This document shows positions 26,082-35,639 of a DNA stretch of 37,331 nt, one piece after another. The notes below the pieces were generated by a model, which was not told the origin of the DNA, did no database searches, and worked only from the letters and a program-made list of their open reading frames with translations. The position numbers and the translations under genes are program-made. The first letter of the stretch is position 1, and the number at the start of each line of letters is the position of its first letter. Origin of the DNA: an uncultured Pirellulaceae bacterium (GTDB lineage Bacteria; Planctomycetota; Planctomycetia; Pirellulales; Pirellulaceae); the NCBI GenBank assembly GCA_905480235.1, contig CAJQPP010000002.1, positions 1 to 37,331 of the forward strand, written 5' to 3'.

Positions 26082-26309
26082 ATTGCCCTCAATGAAATTC
26101 AGTGGGTGGAGATTAGACAGAAAACGGCAGCCAGCGACCGTAATTTAGCAAACATCGCCAATTGACGCATGTTCGATTCCGTATTCAAGATTTAATATGA
26201 TTTCTCTCCCCAAGCGAAAGCGAAGACCTCGTCTATCGGCGGGCGCATCCACCCATGAACGATCTTCCTTTAAAAAACGACAACCTCATAAAAAATTGCG
26301 ATCATTGCC

Positions 26310-26993
26310 ATGTCCGAGTTCTCCTATCCCTATCCACGGCCTGCCGTCAGCGTTGACAGCATTTTATTGAGTTGGTGCGACGGTCACTTGCGATTGTTAT
26401 TGATTCAACGAGGGAGATCTCCATTTAAGGAGCAATGGGCTTTACCGGGCGGTTTCGTCGATGCGGACGAAGATATCGACGCCGCTGCGGCACGGGAACT
26501 TTCCGAAGAAACTGGACTGCGAGATGTAGCCCTCGAGCAATGGAAGGCCTACGGAACCCCCCAACGCGACCCCAGAACCCACGTAATTACAATTGTCTAT
26601 TCAGGCATGCTTGCTTGGAATTCGCAAGATATCATTGCCGGCGACGATGCCAAAGCGGTGCGTTGGTGTCCGATCGATCAGTTACCGAAACTGGCCTTTG
26701 ATCACGCAGATATCCTTCAATCGTTTCTTATGCATCTGCAAATAAAAATTCGCTGCTTGCCGATCGGCCGGGAAATGTTACCCCCAGAATTTCCACTGGG
26801 TGACCTGAGGCACATCTACGAAACCATCCTCAAGGAAAAATTAAATGCGAATGTTTTTGCAAAACATATCATCGCGATGGGCCATTTACATCGAGCTGCT
26901 CATCATCCCGATCACTGGGCATTTGATCGCGATCATTACTTGCAATTGGCAAAACGAGGATTCAGCCTGGACCTCGATGCGTGCCGGGCCTAA
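26310..26993 (+). CDS. Nudix hydrolase with NrtR-like C-terminal domain
   Basis: The protein has 227 residues. The Nudix box is perfect at residues 48-70 (G48-x5-E54-x7-R62-E63-L64-x-E66-E67-x-G69-L70), so hydrolysis of a nucleoside diphosphate derivative is expected. The N-terminus (YPRPAVSVDSILLSW) and the C-terminal part after residue 150 (PPEFPLGDLRHIYETILKEKLNANVFAKHIIAMG) resemble the winged-helix region of NrtR regulators and of ADP-ribose pyrophosphatases of this group. In NrtR the Nudix domain is often inactive; here it is intact, which favours an enzyme with or without a regulatory role in NAD metabolism. No NAD genes are nearby. The start ATG 26310 lacks a good ribosome site. It is divergent from the thioredoxin-like gene. 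Confidence 0.9.
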   Translation: MSEFSYPYPRPAVSVDSILLSWCDGHLRLLLIQRGRSPFKEQWALPGGFVDADEDIDAAAARELSEETGLRDVALEQWKAYGTPQRDPRTHVITIVYSGMLAWNSQDIIAGDDAKAVRWCPIDQLPKLAFDHADILQSFLMHLQIKIRCLPIGREMLPPEFPLGDLRHIYETILKEKLNANVFAKHIIAMGHLHRAAHHPDHWAFDRDHYLQLAKRGFSLDLDACRA

Positions 26994-27037
26994 AGGCTGA
27001 GGATTGACCGAGGAAACCTTCCATGGTGGGCCGAGCA

Positions 27038-27076
27038 ATAAAAAAAAAGGGTGGTTTGCCAAATGGCAACCACCCT
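27038..27076 (-). terminator. intrinsic terminator of csrA
   Basis: AGGGTGGT-T-TGCCA (27048-27061) pairs with TGGCA-ACCACCCT (27064-27076). On the minus strand eleven bases of T follow (27038-27048). It begins 83 bp after the csrA stop. Read on the plus strand it also ends in a T-rich stretch and could serve the Nudix gene. Confidence 0.88.
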
Positions 27077-27159
27077 GATTGTATTTTTTTGATGAAGAAC
27101 TAGTCACGTGCAATCGGCTGAGCGTGTTGTCGCGGTCCATCGTTGCGACAGAATTGGCT

Positions 27160-27342
27160 CTAAGCGGATTTTTTTCTAGACTGTAATTCAGGTCTCTTTT
27201 CTAGTTCGCCTCTCAAGATCACCATGTCGTTTGGTGCCTGGATGCCAACACGAACTCGATCTCCCGAGACGCGAACGAGAGTGATCTCGATGTCGTCGCC
27301 AATTTTGATCGTTTCGGTTTCTTTTCTGGACAATACCAGCAT
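27160..27342 (-). CDS. csrA: carbon storage regulator CsrA
   Basis: CsrA is a small dimeric RNA-binding protein that binds GGA motifs near ribosome sites and blocks or stabilises mRNAs. The protein has 60 residues, a normal length. The typical start MLVLSRKETETIKIGDDIEITL is present in two parts, as are GVRVGI-like VRVGIQAP and the conserved Arg44 (VILRGEL) needed for RNA contact. A textbook AGGAGG lies at 27352-27357, 9 nt from ATG; because it contains GGA, autoregulation through its own ribosome site is possible. It is followed by a strong terminator. No flagellar genes, its usual neighbours, are in the window. Confidence 0.97.
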   Translation of the reverse strand: MLVLSRKETETIKIGDDIEITLVRVSGDRVRVGIQAPNDMVILRGELEKRPELQSRKKSA

Positions 27343-27402
27343 TTATCAAAGCCTCCTGGACTTTTCAAAAGTCTTATGATGTTATGAATAATTGCTATGT
27401 AA

Positions 27403-27714
27403 TTAAATGTTGGCGATTTCAGGTTGGTCTTTAAGATCTGGCGGATCGTTTAATTTGGTCTGTTTGAACCTCTCACCAGTGGAGCCGTAAAACAAAATGG
27501 TATTTTTCTCGGTTTCCCAGATCGCTGTGAGTTTTACGCTTCGTGGACCGTGCAAGCAGAAATAAATTCCACATGGCTGTCCGCGTCGCTTGAGTAAACG
27601 CTCTGTGATTTGGAAAACACCGACTTCTATATTGTTTTCATGGCACAAGGTGCGAGATACATACTTCCTTAACTGGCCCATTTCATTGAGCTCGATACAG
27701 GTATTTAGCTGCAT
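27403..27714 (-). CDS. small conserved planctomycete protein, unknown function
   Basis: The protein has 103 residues from ATG 27714, where the compact sequence MQLNTCIELNEMGQLRKYVS begins; the frame is open further but the extra part looks unlike protein. It has no signal peptide. The core is QPCGIYFCLHGPRSVKLTAIWETEKNTI with the ending LFYGSTGERF, and I recall near-identical short proteins in other Planctomycetes. Three cysteines lie at fixed places (CHEN, PCGIYFC). It sits 60 bp upstream of csrA on the same strand, but csrA has its own ribosome site. The function is unknown; a cytoplasmic role tied to csrA is only a guess. Confidence 0.75.
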   Translation of the reverse strand: MQLNTCIELNEMGQLRKYVSRTLCHENNIEVGVFQITERLLKRRGQPCGIYFCLHGPRSVKLTAIWETEKNTILFYGSTGERFKQTKLNDPPDLKDQPEIANI

Positions 27715-27874
27715 AACTCGCGTGATTCCCCCATAAGCTTGTTGCCACCCCAGCGAAGGGCAGCGGCCTAAATCACTACTGCTTCCGCAGGTGAACATAG
27801 GGGATATCGGCAACTTTTACGGGTATCAAACAGATAAATTAGGGACTTCTGCGAGCTTATTACTTTTAAGAAAG

Positions 27875-28003
27875 ATGGATAGTCATACATTCCTTACTAC
27901 TGTTTTAATATTGGGATTGCGACTTGGATGTAATAATTGTCATTGTCCCACGTGCCCTGAATCAGCAGGCTGCCGCGACTGCCAATCTAAACAGGCCGTT
28001 TAA
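27875..28003 (+). CDS. cysteine-rich mini-ORF upstream of scpA, doubtful
   Basis: This frame of 42 residues starts at ATG 27875 after AAGAAAG. It has a short hydrophobic stretch (FLTTVLILGLRLG) and a cluster CNNCHCPTC-PESAGCRDC with six cysteines. It ends 17 bp before scpA. It could be a small metal-binding or lipid-anchored peptide, or chance. Confidence 0.2.
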   Translation: MDSHTFLTTVLILGLRLGCNNCHCPTCPESAGCRDCQSKQAV

Positions 28004-28020
28004 CTTATATCGAAGTACCC

Positions 28021-28797
28021 ATGAGCAACGGAACCGCCGACCCATTCAAAGTAGATCTCCTGCAATACCGCGGTCCCATGGACCTGCTTTTGTATTTGGT
28101 TCGTCGACATGAAGTGGAAGTTGGTGAGTTAAAGTTACATAAAATTGCAGAGCAATTTCTTGAGCACATTGATGTGATTCAAGAAGTAGATATCAATCGA
28201 GCGGGAGATTTTCTCGAAGTCGCTTCCCTGCTGGTGGAAATGAAATTGAAATCCATCCTGCCCAAGCCCGAGGATGAAAGTTCACTGGACGAGTCCGACC
28301 CGCGCGAAGATTTGGTGCAGCGATTGTTGTTATATAAAGAGTTTAAGGACGTATCAGTTCTGCTAAGTGAACAATCCGAGGAATGGCAGAATCGCTACCC
28401 ACGACTGGTCAATGACCTTCCCCCGCGAAAGGTCAATCTTGGCGAGCAACCGATTCAAGAAATTGAGTTGTGGGATCTGGTCAGCTCATTTGGTCGCATC
28501 ATCAAAAACAACACACCCAAGATGCCGCAAAGCATCGTCATGGATGAGACACCCATTCATGTCTATATGACCCGCATTCACGATCGGCTTAATGCTGAGG
28601 GGCAATTACGATTTTCCGAAATGTTTGAACCCGGAATGCACAAGTCGGCTTTAGTAAGTATCTTTCTTGCCATTTTGGAACTCGTGCGTCACCACAGTGT
28701 GAAAACCGAACAAATTGGAGAACACGGCGATATCCAACTACTGCCCGGCGATACCTTTGAGGCCGAAAAAAAGATTGACGAAGCCACCGACTTCTAA
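28021..28797 (+). CDS. scpA: segregation and condensation protein A (ScpA)
   Basis: ScpA is the kleisin of the bacterial condensin SMC-ScpAB, bridging SMC heads to compact and separate chromosomes. The protein has 258 residues, a normal length. The N-terminal SMC-neck-binding helix bundle starts FKVDLLQYRGPMDLLLYLVR, followed by EVEVGELKLHKIAEQFLEHI and DFLEVASLLVEMKLKSILP, all diagnostic. The C-terminal winged helix is RLNAEGQLRFSEMFEP with SIFLAILELVRHHSVKTEQI. scpB and smc are not in the window. The start ATG 28021 has no strong ribosome site. Confidence 0.93.
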   Translation: MSNGTADPFKVDLLQYRGPMDLLLYLVRRHEVEVGELKLHKIAEQFLEHIDVIQEVDINRAGDFLEVASLLVEMKLKSILPKPEDESSLDESDPREDLVQRLLLYKEFKDVSVLLSEQSEEWQNRYPRLVNDLPPRKVNLGEQPIQEIELWDLVSSFGRIIKNNTPKMPQSIVMDETPIHVYMTRIHDRLNAEGQLRFSEMFEPGMHKSALVSIFLAILELVRHHSVKTEQIGEHGDIQLLPGDTFEAEKKIDEATDF

Positions 28798-28908
28798 GTT
28801 TCGGCGGACTGTGTCCAGAGCCCCCGCACTGCCCACCAAATTACCATTCTGGTTAATAGAAACCGGTTGCTGCTGGGTCAAACTAACCCGGTTCATTCTG
28901 TTGCCAAT

Positions 28909-30048
28909 TTAAGCGGCGGTCAGTGATTCCCACGCCGATACCAGTGCCGATCCCGCATAATCAACGTCTTCCTCTGAGGTGTACCAACCCACACTTAGAC
29001 GCAGCGTCGCATTGGCTTGTTCGACGGAGAGCCCAATGGCGGATAACGTCTTCGACATTGCCTGTAAATCGGAATGGCAAGCAGAGCCGGTGGAAGCGCA
29101 AATTTCGTTACAGCGATCTAACAGCTCACTGCCAATACAACCCGGCATTTGCACGCTCAGGGTATTTGGCAAACGAGGCACATCCCCTCCGTTGATGCAA
29201 AGGTTCTCTCCGGTACCTTCGCACAGTCGCAGGTATAATCGGTCGCGCAACGTCTCCATTCTTTCACGCGATTCATCCAGGCAACGCGAAGCCAGTTTGC
29301 AGGCTTGGCCCAGTCCCACGATAAATGCTGTATTTTCGGTGCCACCTCGCATGCCATTTTCTTGATCACCACCATGCAGTAAAGGTTCCAAACCGACCCC
29401 CTCACGTACAAATAATGCACCGGACCCTTTGGGGGCATAAATTTTGTGGCCCGCAATGGTCAGTAGGTCGACCCCCAACTCATCAACGTAGGTGGAGATC
29501 TTGCCAACCGATTGCGAAGCGTCCGTATGCAAGAGCACAGAATGTTGCTTACAAATATTCGAAATTTCGCGGATGGGCTGTATCGTTCCAATTTCATTAT
29601 TGGCATGCATGATGCTCACCAACCGGGTATCCGACCGCAGTGAATCGCGAACATCTGCCGGGTTTACGATGCCATCCGGATTACATTTCACGACGGTGAC
29701 ATCGCATCCCAGTTTTTCCAAAAACCGCGCTGGCGCAGTCACGGCAGGATGTTCAATATTTGAGATAATCATGTGTCCTCGAGGCCGGCCCTCAAACATC
29801 ATGACGCCCTTGATCGCCAAATTGTTGCTGCCAGTACCACAGGAAGTAAAGACAATCTCCTCGGCGTCCGCTGCCAGAATCCCAGCCACACGGGATCGTG
29901 CATCTTCCATTACCTCAGCCGAAGCCCTGCCCATCGCATGGCTGCTGGAGGGATTTCCGTAATGTCTGGTAAAAAAGGGCTCCATCGCTTCAAACACGCT
30001 GGGGGCTACCGGAGTGGTCGCGTTGTAATCTAGGTACACCTGCTTCAT
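28909..30048 (-). CDS. cysteine desulfurase (NifS/IscS family)
   Basis: This PLP enzyme takes sulfur from cysteine to a persulfide for Fe-S clusters or tRNA thiolation. The protein has 379 residues. Seen are VYLDYNATTPVAPSV, the cofactor His in SNIEHPAV, DASQS, the PLP lysine K202 (AGHKIYAPKG) and the catalytic C324 in ASTGSACHS. RGGTEN is also present. The short loop around Cys324 fits the NifS/IscS group rather than SufS. The start ATG 30048 overlaps the uvrA stop as ATGA, so translation is coupled. No scaffold protein (IscU/NifU) is nearby. The gene is convergent with scpA. Confidence 0.95.
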   Translation of the reverse strand: MKQVYLDYNATTPVAPSVFEAMEPFFTRHYGNPSSSHAMGRASAEVMEDARSRVAGILAADAEEIVFTSCGTGSNNLAIKGVMMFEGRPRGHMIISNIEHPAVTAPARFLEKLGCDVTVVKCNPDGIVNPADVRDSLRSDTRLVSIMHANNEIGTIQPIREISNICKQHSVLLHTDASQSVGKISTYVDELGVDLLTIAGHKIYAPKGSGALFVREGVGLEPLLHGGDQENGMRGGTENTAFIVGLGQACKLASRCLDESRERMETLRDRLYLRLCEGTGENLCINGGDVPRLPNTLSVQMPGCIGSELLDRCNEICASTGSACHSDLQAMSKTLSAIGLSVEQANATLRLSVGWYTSEEDVDYAGSALVSAWESLTAA

Positions 30049-32861
30049 GGTAGGAACTTTCCCGTTTTTGATGACTTAACTTGCTTGATTACTTTGGGCG
30101 ACCCGCTGCCAACAATCTTACCACCATGTTGGCCCCCACCTGGCCCCAAATCAATTATCCAGTCGGCGGCGGCCACCAGATCCATATGATGCTCAATGAC
30201 GATTACCGAATTATCATTCTCTACCAACCGATGAATGGCACTCAGCAATTTAGCCACATCCTGAAAATGCAGCCCGGTTGTCGGTTCATCCAACAGATAC
30301 AAACAGTGGCCTTGTAAGTTACGACTGATTTCCGTCGCCAATTTAACCCGCTGCGCTTCACCGCCGGAAAGTGTGGTCGACGGTTGCCCCAAGGACAGGT
30401 ACCCCAAGCCAACCTCGTTAAGTGCCTGCAAGGGGTGAAATATCTTGTCTACGTTCTGGAAAAACACGCAGGCATCGGCAATTGACATTTGCAATATGTC
30501 AGCGATCGAGTGGTCTCGATAACGGACTTCCAACGTCTGATGATTGTAGCGGCGACCTCGACATTGTTCACAGGGTGCAAACATATTGGGCAGGAAGTTC
30601 ATCTCAATCTTCCGTTGCCCATACCCTTCACAAACGGGGCACATCCCCGCCTTGGAGTTAAAACTAAATCGCGAAACCGTATAGCCGCGAGACTTGGCAT
30701 CCTTGGTGGCAGCAAATAATTTACGAATCATGTCCATCATGCCGGTATAGGTCGCAGCATTACTACGGGCTGAGCGGCCAATCGGCTTTTGATCCACACG
30801 CAACAAATTATCCAGAGGACCGATGACCTCCAGGGACTTGTGGGCGCCCGGCCGATGCGATGCTAAACCGAGCTTTCGGCGAATCGCCGGCGTCAAAGTA
30901 TCTTCAATCAGCGTGCTCTTCCCGCTCCCGGAAACTCCGGTCACGCAGACAAACATCCCGAGAGGGATATCCACGTCAACATTTTGCAGGTTGTTCGCAT
31001 TTGCTCCGCGAATTTTCACGCAGTGTTTTTTATCAAACACGCGTGCTGCTGCTGGCCTTTCAATTTTACTTTTTTGAGCAAGAAAGCTGGCCGTTGAACT
31101 CTCTTCGTTCGCCAACAGCTCATGATAGGCGCCGGTGAACACCACCTCGCCGCCGTTTGCGCCGGCTCCCGGTCCAATATCGATTACCCAATCGGCTTGC
31201 CGAATCATATCGGCATCGTGCTCAACGACCATGACCGTATTGCCAGCCAATTTCAAATCACGAATCGATTGAATCAATCGCAAATTATCCGCAGGATGAA
31301 GCCCAATCGTCGGCTCATCTAAAACATAACAAACATTTGCCAGTCCACTTCCAATCGAAGACGCCAGCCGAACTCGCTGATACTCGCCGCCGCTTAAAGA
31401 ATCGGCAGGACGATCCAAGGTCAGATAATTCAGACCAACCTGACAGAGGAATTCCAGACGGGAAGCAATCTCCTGAGCCAACGGAACACCAATGTCCGCT
31501 CGTTCTTCGTCAAATTCCAGTTCATCAAAAAACTTTTTAACGTCATCCAACGGTGCGCGATTAATATCGATAATGGTCTGTCCGTTAATCGACGCCGATC
31601 GCGCCTGCGCCCCCAATCGACTGCCATCGCAATCTGGACAAACCACTAATGCGCGAAAGGACTCCAGCTCATCCAAGCGATTTTCGGATGTGCAAGTGGC
31701 GAGCTCCTTCTCCAACAATTGCAATAGACCAGGCCACTTTTTCTGATTACCGCGTAACAGGCGATTAAGCTGCTTGGGTTTATAATCGTTCAGTAACGTG
31801 GTCTTCTCTAACCCTTCGACCGCGAGAAAAGGGGCGATTTGATCATTTCTTTTTCGACGAGTCGAAGAAGCCAACGTTTGCCAGGGGACCACAGCTCCGC
31901 CGTTGATGGGACGTGATAAATCGAGAATCATGTCACCGTCAAACTGCTCTGTCCAACCTAACCCTTCACAGGTGGGGCACGCTCCATAGGGGCTGTTGAA
32001 ACTGAAGCTCTTCGGCTCCAGTTCGGCATAAGCCACATCACAATCCGGGCAAGCGAATCTTGTACTAAAAAGAGTTTCTCGCCAATCATCAGGAACGGCG
32101 TCATCACTAGGATCTTGATATCTAAACTGGCAGGAACCATCAGATAATCGCAATGCCAGCTCAATCGATTCGGCAATGCGTTCTTCGTTGCCCTCACGTA
32201 CGACGATTCGATCCGCGACAGCCTCAATCGTGTGATTTTGTCTCGCATTCAAATTGATCGGGGAATCGACCTCCAGCATTTTGCCGTCAATTCTGGCCCG
32301 CAGTAAACCCGCTTTGCGAATCTCCTCGATGACCTCGTCATGACGCCCTTTTCGCCCCCGCACCAAAGGGGCCATGATGATGGCTTTTGTGCCCTCGGGT
32401 AATTCCGTAATCCAATCCACAATCCGGTCGCTTGGCATCTGTCGAATTGGGCTGCCGCATTGATGGCAATGAACGTCCGCCGCTCGAGCCATCAAGACCC
32501 GTAAAAAATCATGTATCTCCGTGACCGTACCAACGGTACTGCGGGGACTGTTGTTGGAGGGGTGCTGATCGATACAAAGGGTCGGTTGCAGTCCCTCGAT
32601 AGAATCGAAGTCAGGGCGGGGCAGTTCATTGACAAATTGCCGAGCGTAGGTGGAAAGCGTTTCAATATATTGCCGTTGGCCTTCGGCAAAAATGGTGCGG
32701 ATTGCCAAACTACTCTTACCGGATCCACTCGGTCCGCAAACCACAGTCAACTTGCCGTGGGGTACATCCGCATCGATATTCCTCAGATTATTTTCGCGCG
32801 CACCACGAATCCTGATCATTTTCTGCGCGATTTCATTTGCTGTCGTTTCTATTTTGCTCAC
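30045..32861 (-). CDS. uvrA: excinuclease ABC subunit A (UvrA)
   Basis: UvrA is the damage-sensing ATPase of nucleotide excision repair; it loads UvrB on DNA. The protein has 938 residues, normal for full-length UvrA. There are two ABC modules: Walker [10 protein letters not shown] (43-51) and GVSGSGKST (642-650), signatures [13 protein letters not shown] and [14 protein letters not shown], and Walker [12 protein letters not shown] and [11 protein letters not shown]. Two zinc modules are intact, CPDC (271-274) with CPTC (295-298) and CPVC (741-744) with CEQC (764-767). The UvrB-binding domain is present ([26 protein letters not shown]), so it is not the UvrA2 type. It starts at GTG 32861; the first ATG is 14 codons later. 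It lies in one block with uvrB. Confidence 0.97.
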   Translation of the reverse strand: MSKIETTANEIAQKMIRIRGARENNLRNIDADVPHGKLTVVCGPSGSGKSSLAIRTIFAEGQRQYIETLSTYARQFVNELPRPDFDSIEGLQPTLCIDQHPSNNSPRSTVGTVTEIHDFLRVLMARAADVHCHQCGSPIRQMPSDRIVDWITELPEGTKAIIMAPLVRGRKGRHDEVIEEIRKAGLLRARIDGKMLEVDSPINLNARQNHTIEAVADRIVVREGNEERIAESIELALRLSDGSCQFRYQDPSDDAVPDDWRETLFSTRFACPDCDVAYAELEPKSFSFNSPYGACPTCEGLGWTEQFDGDMILDLSRPINGGAVVPWQTLASSTRRKRNDQIAPFLAVEGLEKTTLLNDYKPKQLNRLLRGNQKKWPGLLQLLEKELATCTSENRLDELESFRALVVCPDCDGSRLGAQARSASINGQTIIDINRAPLDDVKKFFDELEFDEERADIGVPLAQEIASRLEFLCQVGLNYLTLDRPADSLSGGEYQRVRLASSIGSGLANVCYVLDEPTIGLHPADNLRLIQSIRDLKLAGNTVMVVEHDADMIRQADWVIDIGPGAGANGGEVVFTGAYHELLANEESSTASFLAQKSKIERPAAARVFDKKHCVKIRGANANNLQNVDVDIPLGMFVCVTGVSGSGKSTLIEDTLTPAIRRKLGLASHRPGAHKSLEVIGPLDNLLRVDQKPIGRSARSNAATYTGMMDMIRKLFAATKDAKSRGYTVSRFSFNSKAGMCPVCEGYGQRKIEMNFLPNMFAPCEQCRGRRYNHQTLEVRYRDHSIADILQMSIADACVFFQNVDKIFHPLQALNEVGLGYLSLGQPSTTLSGGEAQRVKLATEISRNLQGHCLYLLDEPTTGLHFQDVAKLLSAIHRLVENDNSVIVIEHHMDLVAAADWIIDLGPGGGQHGGKIVGSGSPKVIKQVKSSKTGKFLP

Positions 32862-33010
32862 CTACACGTTGTAAGAAATGATTCGCAAATATTGAAGGCT
32901 AATCAGCCTGCGAGAACCATTTCGCTGCAAAAACCGATGCCGTGGAGGCAGCCTCTTAAAAATCTCGGTCGAAATAGAATGAAATAACCGTGGCAAATTA
33001 ATGTCCAAAA

Positions 33011-33430
33011 TTACGCCTGACCATTTAGGGTTAGAACCAAACGGCGTGCCCCGCCCCGATTGCGATGCTCACAAAGGTAAATACCCTGCCAGGTTCCTAA
33101 TGCGAGGCGACCATCGCTGACCGGAATCATGATTGAACTGCCCATCATCGAAGCTTTGACATGAGCCGGCATATCGTCGGCACCTTCGCAAACGTGAACA
33201 AAAGGCAGGTTCTCGGGAACGAGGTAATTGGCTGCCGTTTCCATATCCACCCGCACATCAGGATCCGCGTTTTCGTTGATGGTCAGCGAGGCCGAGGTAT
33301 GCTGAATAAAGACCTGCAACCAACCCATGTTGATGTTGGCAATTTCCGGTATCTGCTGCAGCACTTCAGCGGTCACCAAATGGAAACCGCGAGGCCGCTC
33401 CATCAGTTGAATTTTCTTCTGAAACCACAT
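33011..33430 (-). CDS. YjbQ/UPF0047 family protein
   Basis: The protein has 139 residues, the usual length. The family pattern is clear: GWLQVFIQHTSASLTINENADPDVR, then HVKASMMGSSIMIPV, LALGTWQGIYLCEHR and a basic end RRLVLTL. Members form trimers with a metal site made by conserved His, Asp and Glu; weak thiamine-phosphate synthase activity has been reported, but the natural role is unclear. It lies between uvrB and uvrA on the same strand, 38 bp after uvrB's stop. The start ATG 33430 has a weak ribosome site. Confidence 0.92.
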   Translation of the reverse strand: MWFQKKIQLMERPRGFHLVTAEVLQQIPEIANINMGWLQVFIQHTSASLTINENADPDVRVDMETAANYLVPENLPFVHVCEGADDMPAHVKASMMGSSIMIPVSDGRLALGTWQGIYLCEHRNRGGARRLVLTLNGQA

Positions 33431-33468
33431 CGCTCAAGACCGCTTTCTCGGGTTGTCATTTGCATCCA

Positions 33469-35556
33469 TCACTTCAATTTTTTAGGACGAGGTACTTTCC
33501 CACGTCCCTGACGCCCGCCACCACGCCCGCCTTTGCGTCCCTTTCGACTGTACTTAGATTTCGTTTCGTTCACTTGGGAGAGCGGTTCCCCGATTTGATC
33601 CTGCAATTGCGTGATTCGGTCACGCAGTGAGGCCGCTTTTTCAAAATCGAGATTTTCTGCGGCTTTGAGCATCTCGGTTTGCATACTGTTGATGTACTCT
33701 TCGGTCACGAGCACTGTTTTTTCGTTGCCAGCAGCCGCAGCTCGAGCTTCTTCATGCGCTTTGCGATCCGATTCGATTCCAGCATGGATATTTTTCGAAA
33801 CGGTTTGCGGCGTAATTCCGTGATCGTCATTGTACTGCTGCTGAATTTTTCGCCGCCGTTGGGTTTCATCGATGGCCGCCTTCATCGCCGCGGTTACTCG
33901 ATCAGCATACAGGATCACCCTGGCGTTAACGTTACGGGCGCTTCTACCGATCGTCTGAATCAGCGACGTCTCACTGCGTAAGAACCCTTCTTTATCGGCA
34001 TCCATAATGGCCACCAAGGAAACCTCGGGAAGATCCAAACCTTCCCGCAACAAATTCACACCCACCAACACATCGTATCGACCAGCACGCAATTCCTGCA
34101 AAATTTCGACACGCTCAAATGCGTTGAGCTCGCTGTGCAGCCAATTACTTTTGACACCGTTTTCGCAGAAATAAGCGCTGAGATCTTCGGCCAATCTTTT
34201 CGTAAGTGCCGTCACGAGCACGCGATCACCGCGATCGCGGCGTTCCTTGATTTGTTCCAATAAATGTGCGACTTGGCCACGTGCTGGGACCACATCAATC
34301 TCCGGATCTAAAAGACCCGTTGGTCGAATAATTTGTTCGACAATTTCGCCGCCCGATTTCTCCAGCTCATAATCGCCTGGCGTGGCGGAAACCATGACCG
34401 ATTTGTGGATACGGTTTTCCCATTCTTCAAATTTCATGGGCCGGTTATCCAACGCACTGGGCAGACGAAAACCATGCTCCACCAGCGTTTCTTTTCGACT
34501 GCGGTCGCCGGCATACATGGCTCGAACCTGAGGCACCGTGACGTGAGATTCGTCTACAAAAAGGAGGAAATCGTCCGGAAAAAAATTGTAAAGCGTTTCC
34601 GGAGTGGCTCCGGGTGGCCGCCCCGAAAGCGGACGACTGTAATTTTCAATTCCCGGACAGTGTCCGACCGCTTGCAACATCTCGACATCGAAACGGGTCC
34701 GTGCACTCAAGCGTTGGGCCTCCAATAATTTCCCGGTCTCCCGAAACTTTTCCAACTGGCCCGCCAATTCTTTTTTTATCTCCTCAACCGCTGTTGCAAT
34801 TCGACTTTCCGTTGTGACAAAGTGCTTCGCTGGATAAATAAACAATCTCTCTTGGACCTCGATCACTTCCCCCGTTAGTGGATTGATATAGGAGAGCTGT
34901 TCAATTTCATCCCCCCACAATTCAATGCGGAAAGCGAATTCTTCGTAAGAGGGCCAGATTTCGACACAGTCACCACGGACTCGAAACTTGGATCGTTCAA
35001 ACGCAATATCATTTCTCTGATATTGGATGTCGATTAGACGTGACAACATTTCATCGCGATCGATGGTCTCACCACGTTTCAACGCGACCATCATGTTCTT
35101 GTAATCTTCTGGTGAACCCAATCCATAAATACTGGAAACACTGGCGATAATGATGACATCTTCACGGCTGACCAGAGAACTCGTGGTCGCCAACCTCAAT
35201 CGATCAATTTCTTCATTGATTGATGCATCTTTTTCAATGTAAATGTCGCGCTGGGGAATGTAGGCTTCTGGCTGGTAGTAATCGTAATAAGAGACAAAAT
35301 AGTGAACGGCATTCCGAGGAAAAAACTCTTTGAATTCCGCATATAATTGGGCAGCCAATGTTTTATTGTGAGAGATCACGAGGGCAGGACGTTGCATCTG
35401 TTGAATGACATTGGCCATCGTGTAGGTTTTGCCGGAACCGGTGACGCCCATCAATACTTGCAGGTCTTTTCCAGCCTGCAATCCCTTCACCAATGACTCG
35501 ATGGCCGCAGGCTGATCTCCTGCCGGCTCGAAAGGGGCCTTTAATTCAAATTTCAT
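33469..35556 (-). CDS. uvrB: excinuclease ABC subunit B (UvrB)
   Basis: UvrB verifies DNA damage and recruits UvrC. The protein has 695 residues. Walker A is GVTGSGKT (37-44); the beta-hairpin YYDYYQPEAYIPQRDIYIEK, the DEAD-like box FVDESH and the helicase motif LVAIMDADKEGFLRS are intact. LIQTIGRSARN with NARVILYAD completes the second helicase half. The C-terminal UVR motif (EMLKAAENLDFEKAASLRDRI) that binds UvrC is present. Beyond it is an unusual 33-residue tail rich in Lys, Arg and Gly (KGRKGGRGGGRQGRGK). The ATG at 35556 has no strong ribosome site. uvrC is not in the window. Confidence 0.97.
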   Translation of the reverse strand: MKFELKAPFEPAGDQPAAIESLVKGLQAGKDLQVLMGVTGSGKTYTMANVIQQMQRPALVISHNKTLAAQLYAEFKEFFPRNAVHYFVSYYDYYQPEAYIPQRDIYIEKDASINEEIDRLRLATTSSLVSREDVIIIASVSSIYGLGSPEDYKNMMVALKRGETIDRDEMLSRLIDIQYQRNDIAFERSKFRVRGDCVEIWPSYEEFAFRIELWGDEIEQLSYINPLTGEVIEVQERLFIYPAKHFVTTESRIATAVEEIKKELAGQLEKFRETGKLLEAQRLSARTRFDVEMLQAVGHCPGIENYSRPLSGRPPGATPETLYNFFPDDFLLFVDESHVTVPQVRAMYAGDRSRKETLVEHGFRLPSALDNRPMKFEEWENRIHKSVMVSATPGDYELEKSGGEIVEQIIRPTGLLDPEIDVVPARGQVAHLLEQIKERRDRGDRVLVTALTKRLAEDLSAYFCENGVKSNWLHSELNAFERVEILQELRAGRYDVLVGVNLLREGLDLPEVSLVAIMDADKEGFLRSETSLIQTIGRSARNVNARVILYADRVTAAMKAAIDETQRRRKIQQQYNDDHGITPQTVSKNIHAGIESDRKAHEEARAAAAGNEKTVLVTEEYINSMQTEMLKAAENLDFEKAASLRDRITQLQDQIGEPLSQVNETKSKYSRKGRKGGRGGGRQGRGKVPRPKKLK

Positions 35557-35639
35557 GAGCGGTGATCATATCTATCAGGGATTTGGGAACTGAAATCTTC
35601 AAATCAACAAAGGGCTGTCAGGAACACGGATGCGGTTCC

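Noticed and set aside
28798..28908. Terminator between the convergent scpA and desulfurase genes
   Set aside because: AACCGG and GGGT/ACCC repeats are present, but no stable stem followed by a T-run could be drawn.
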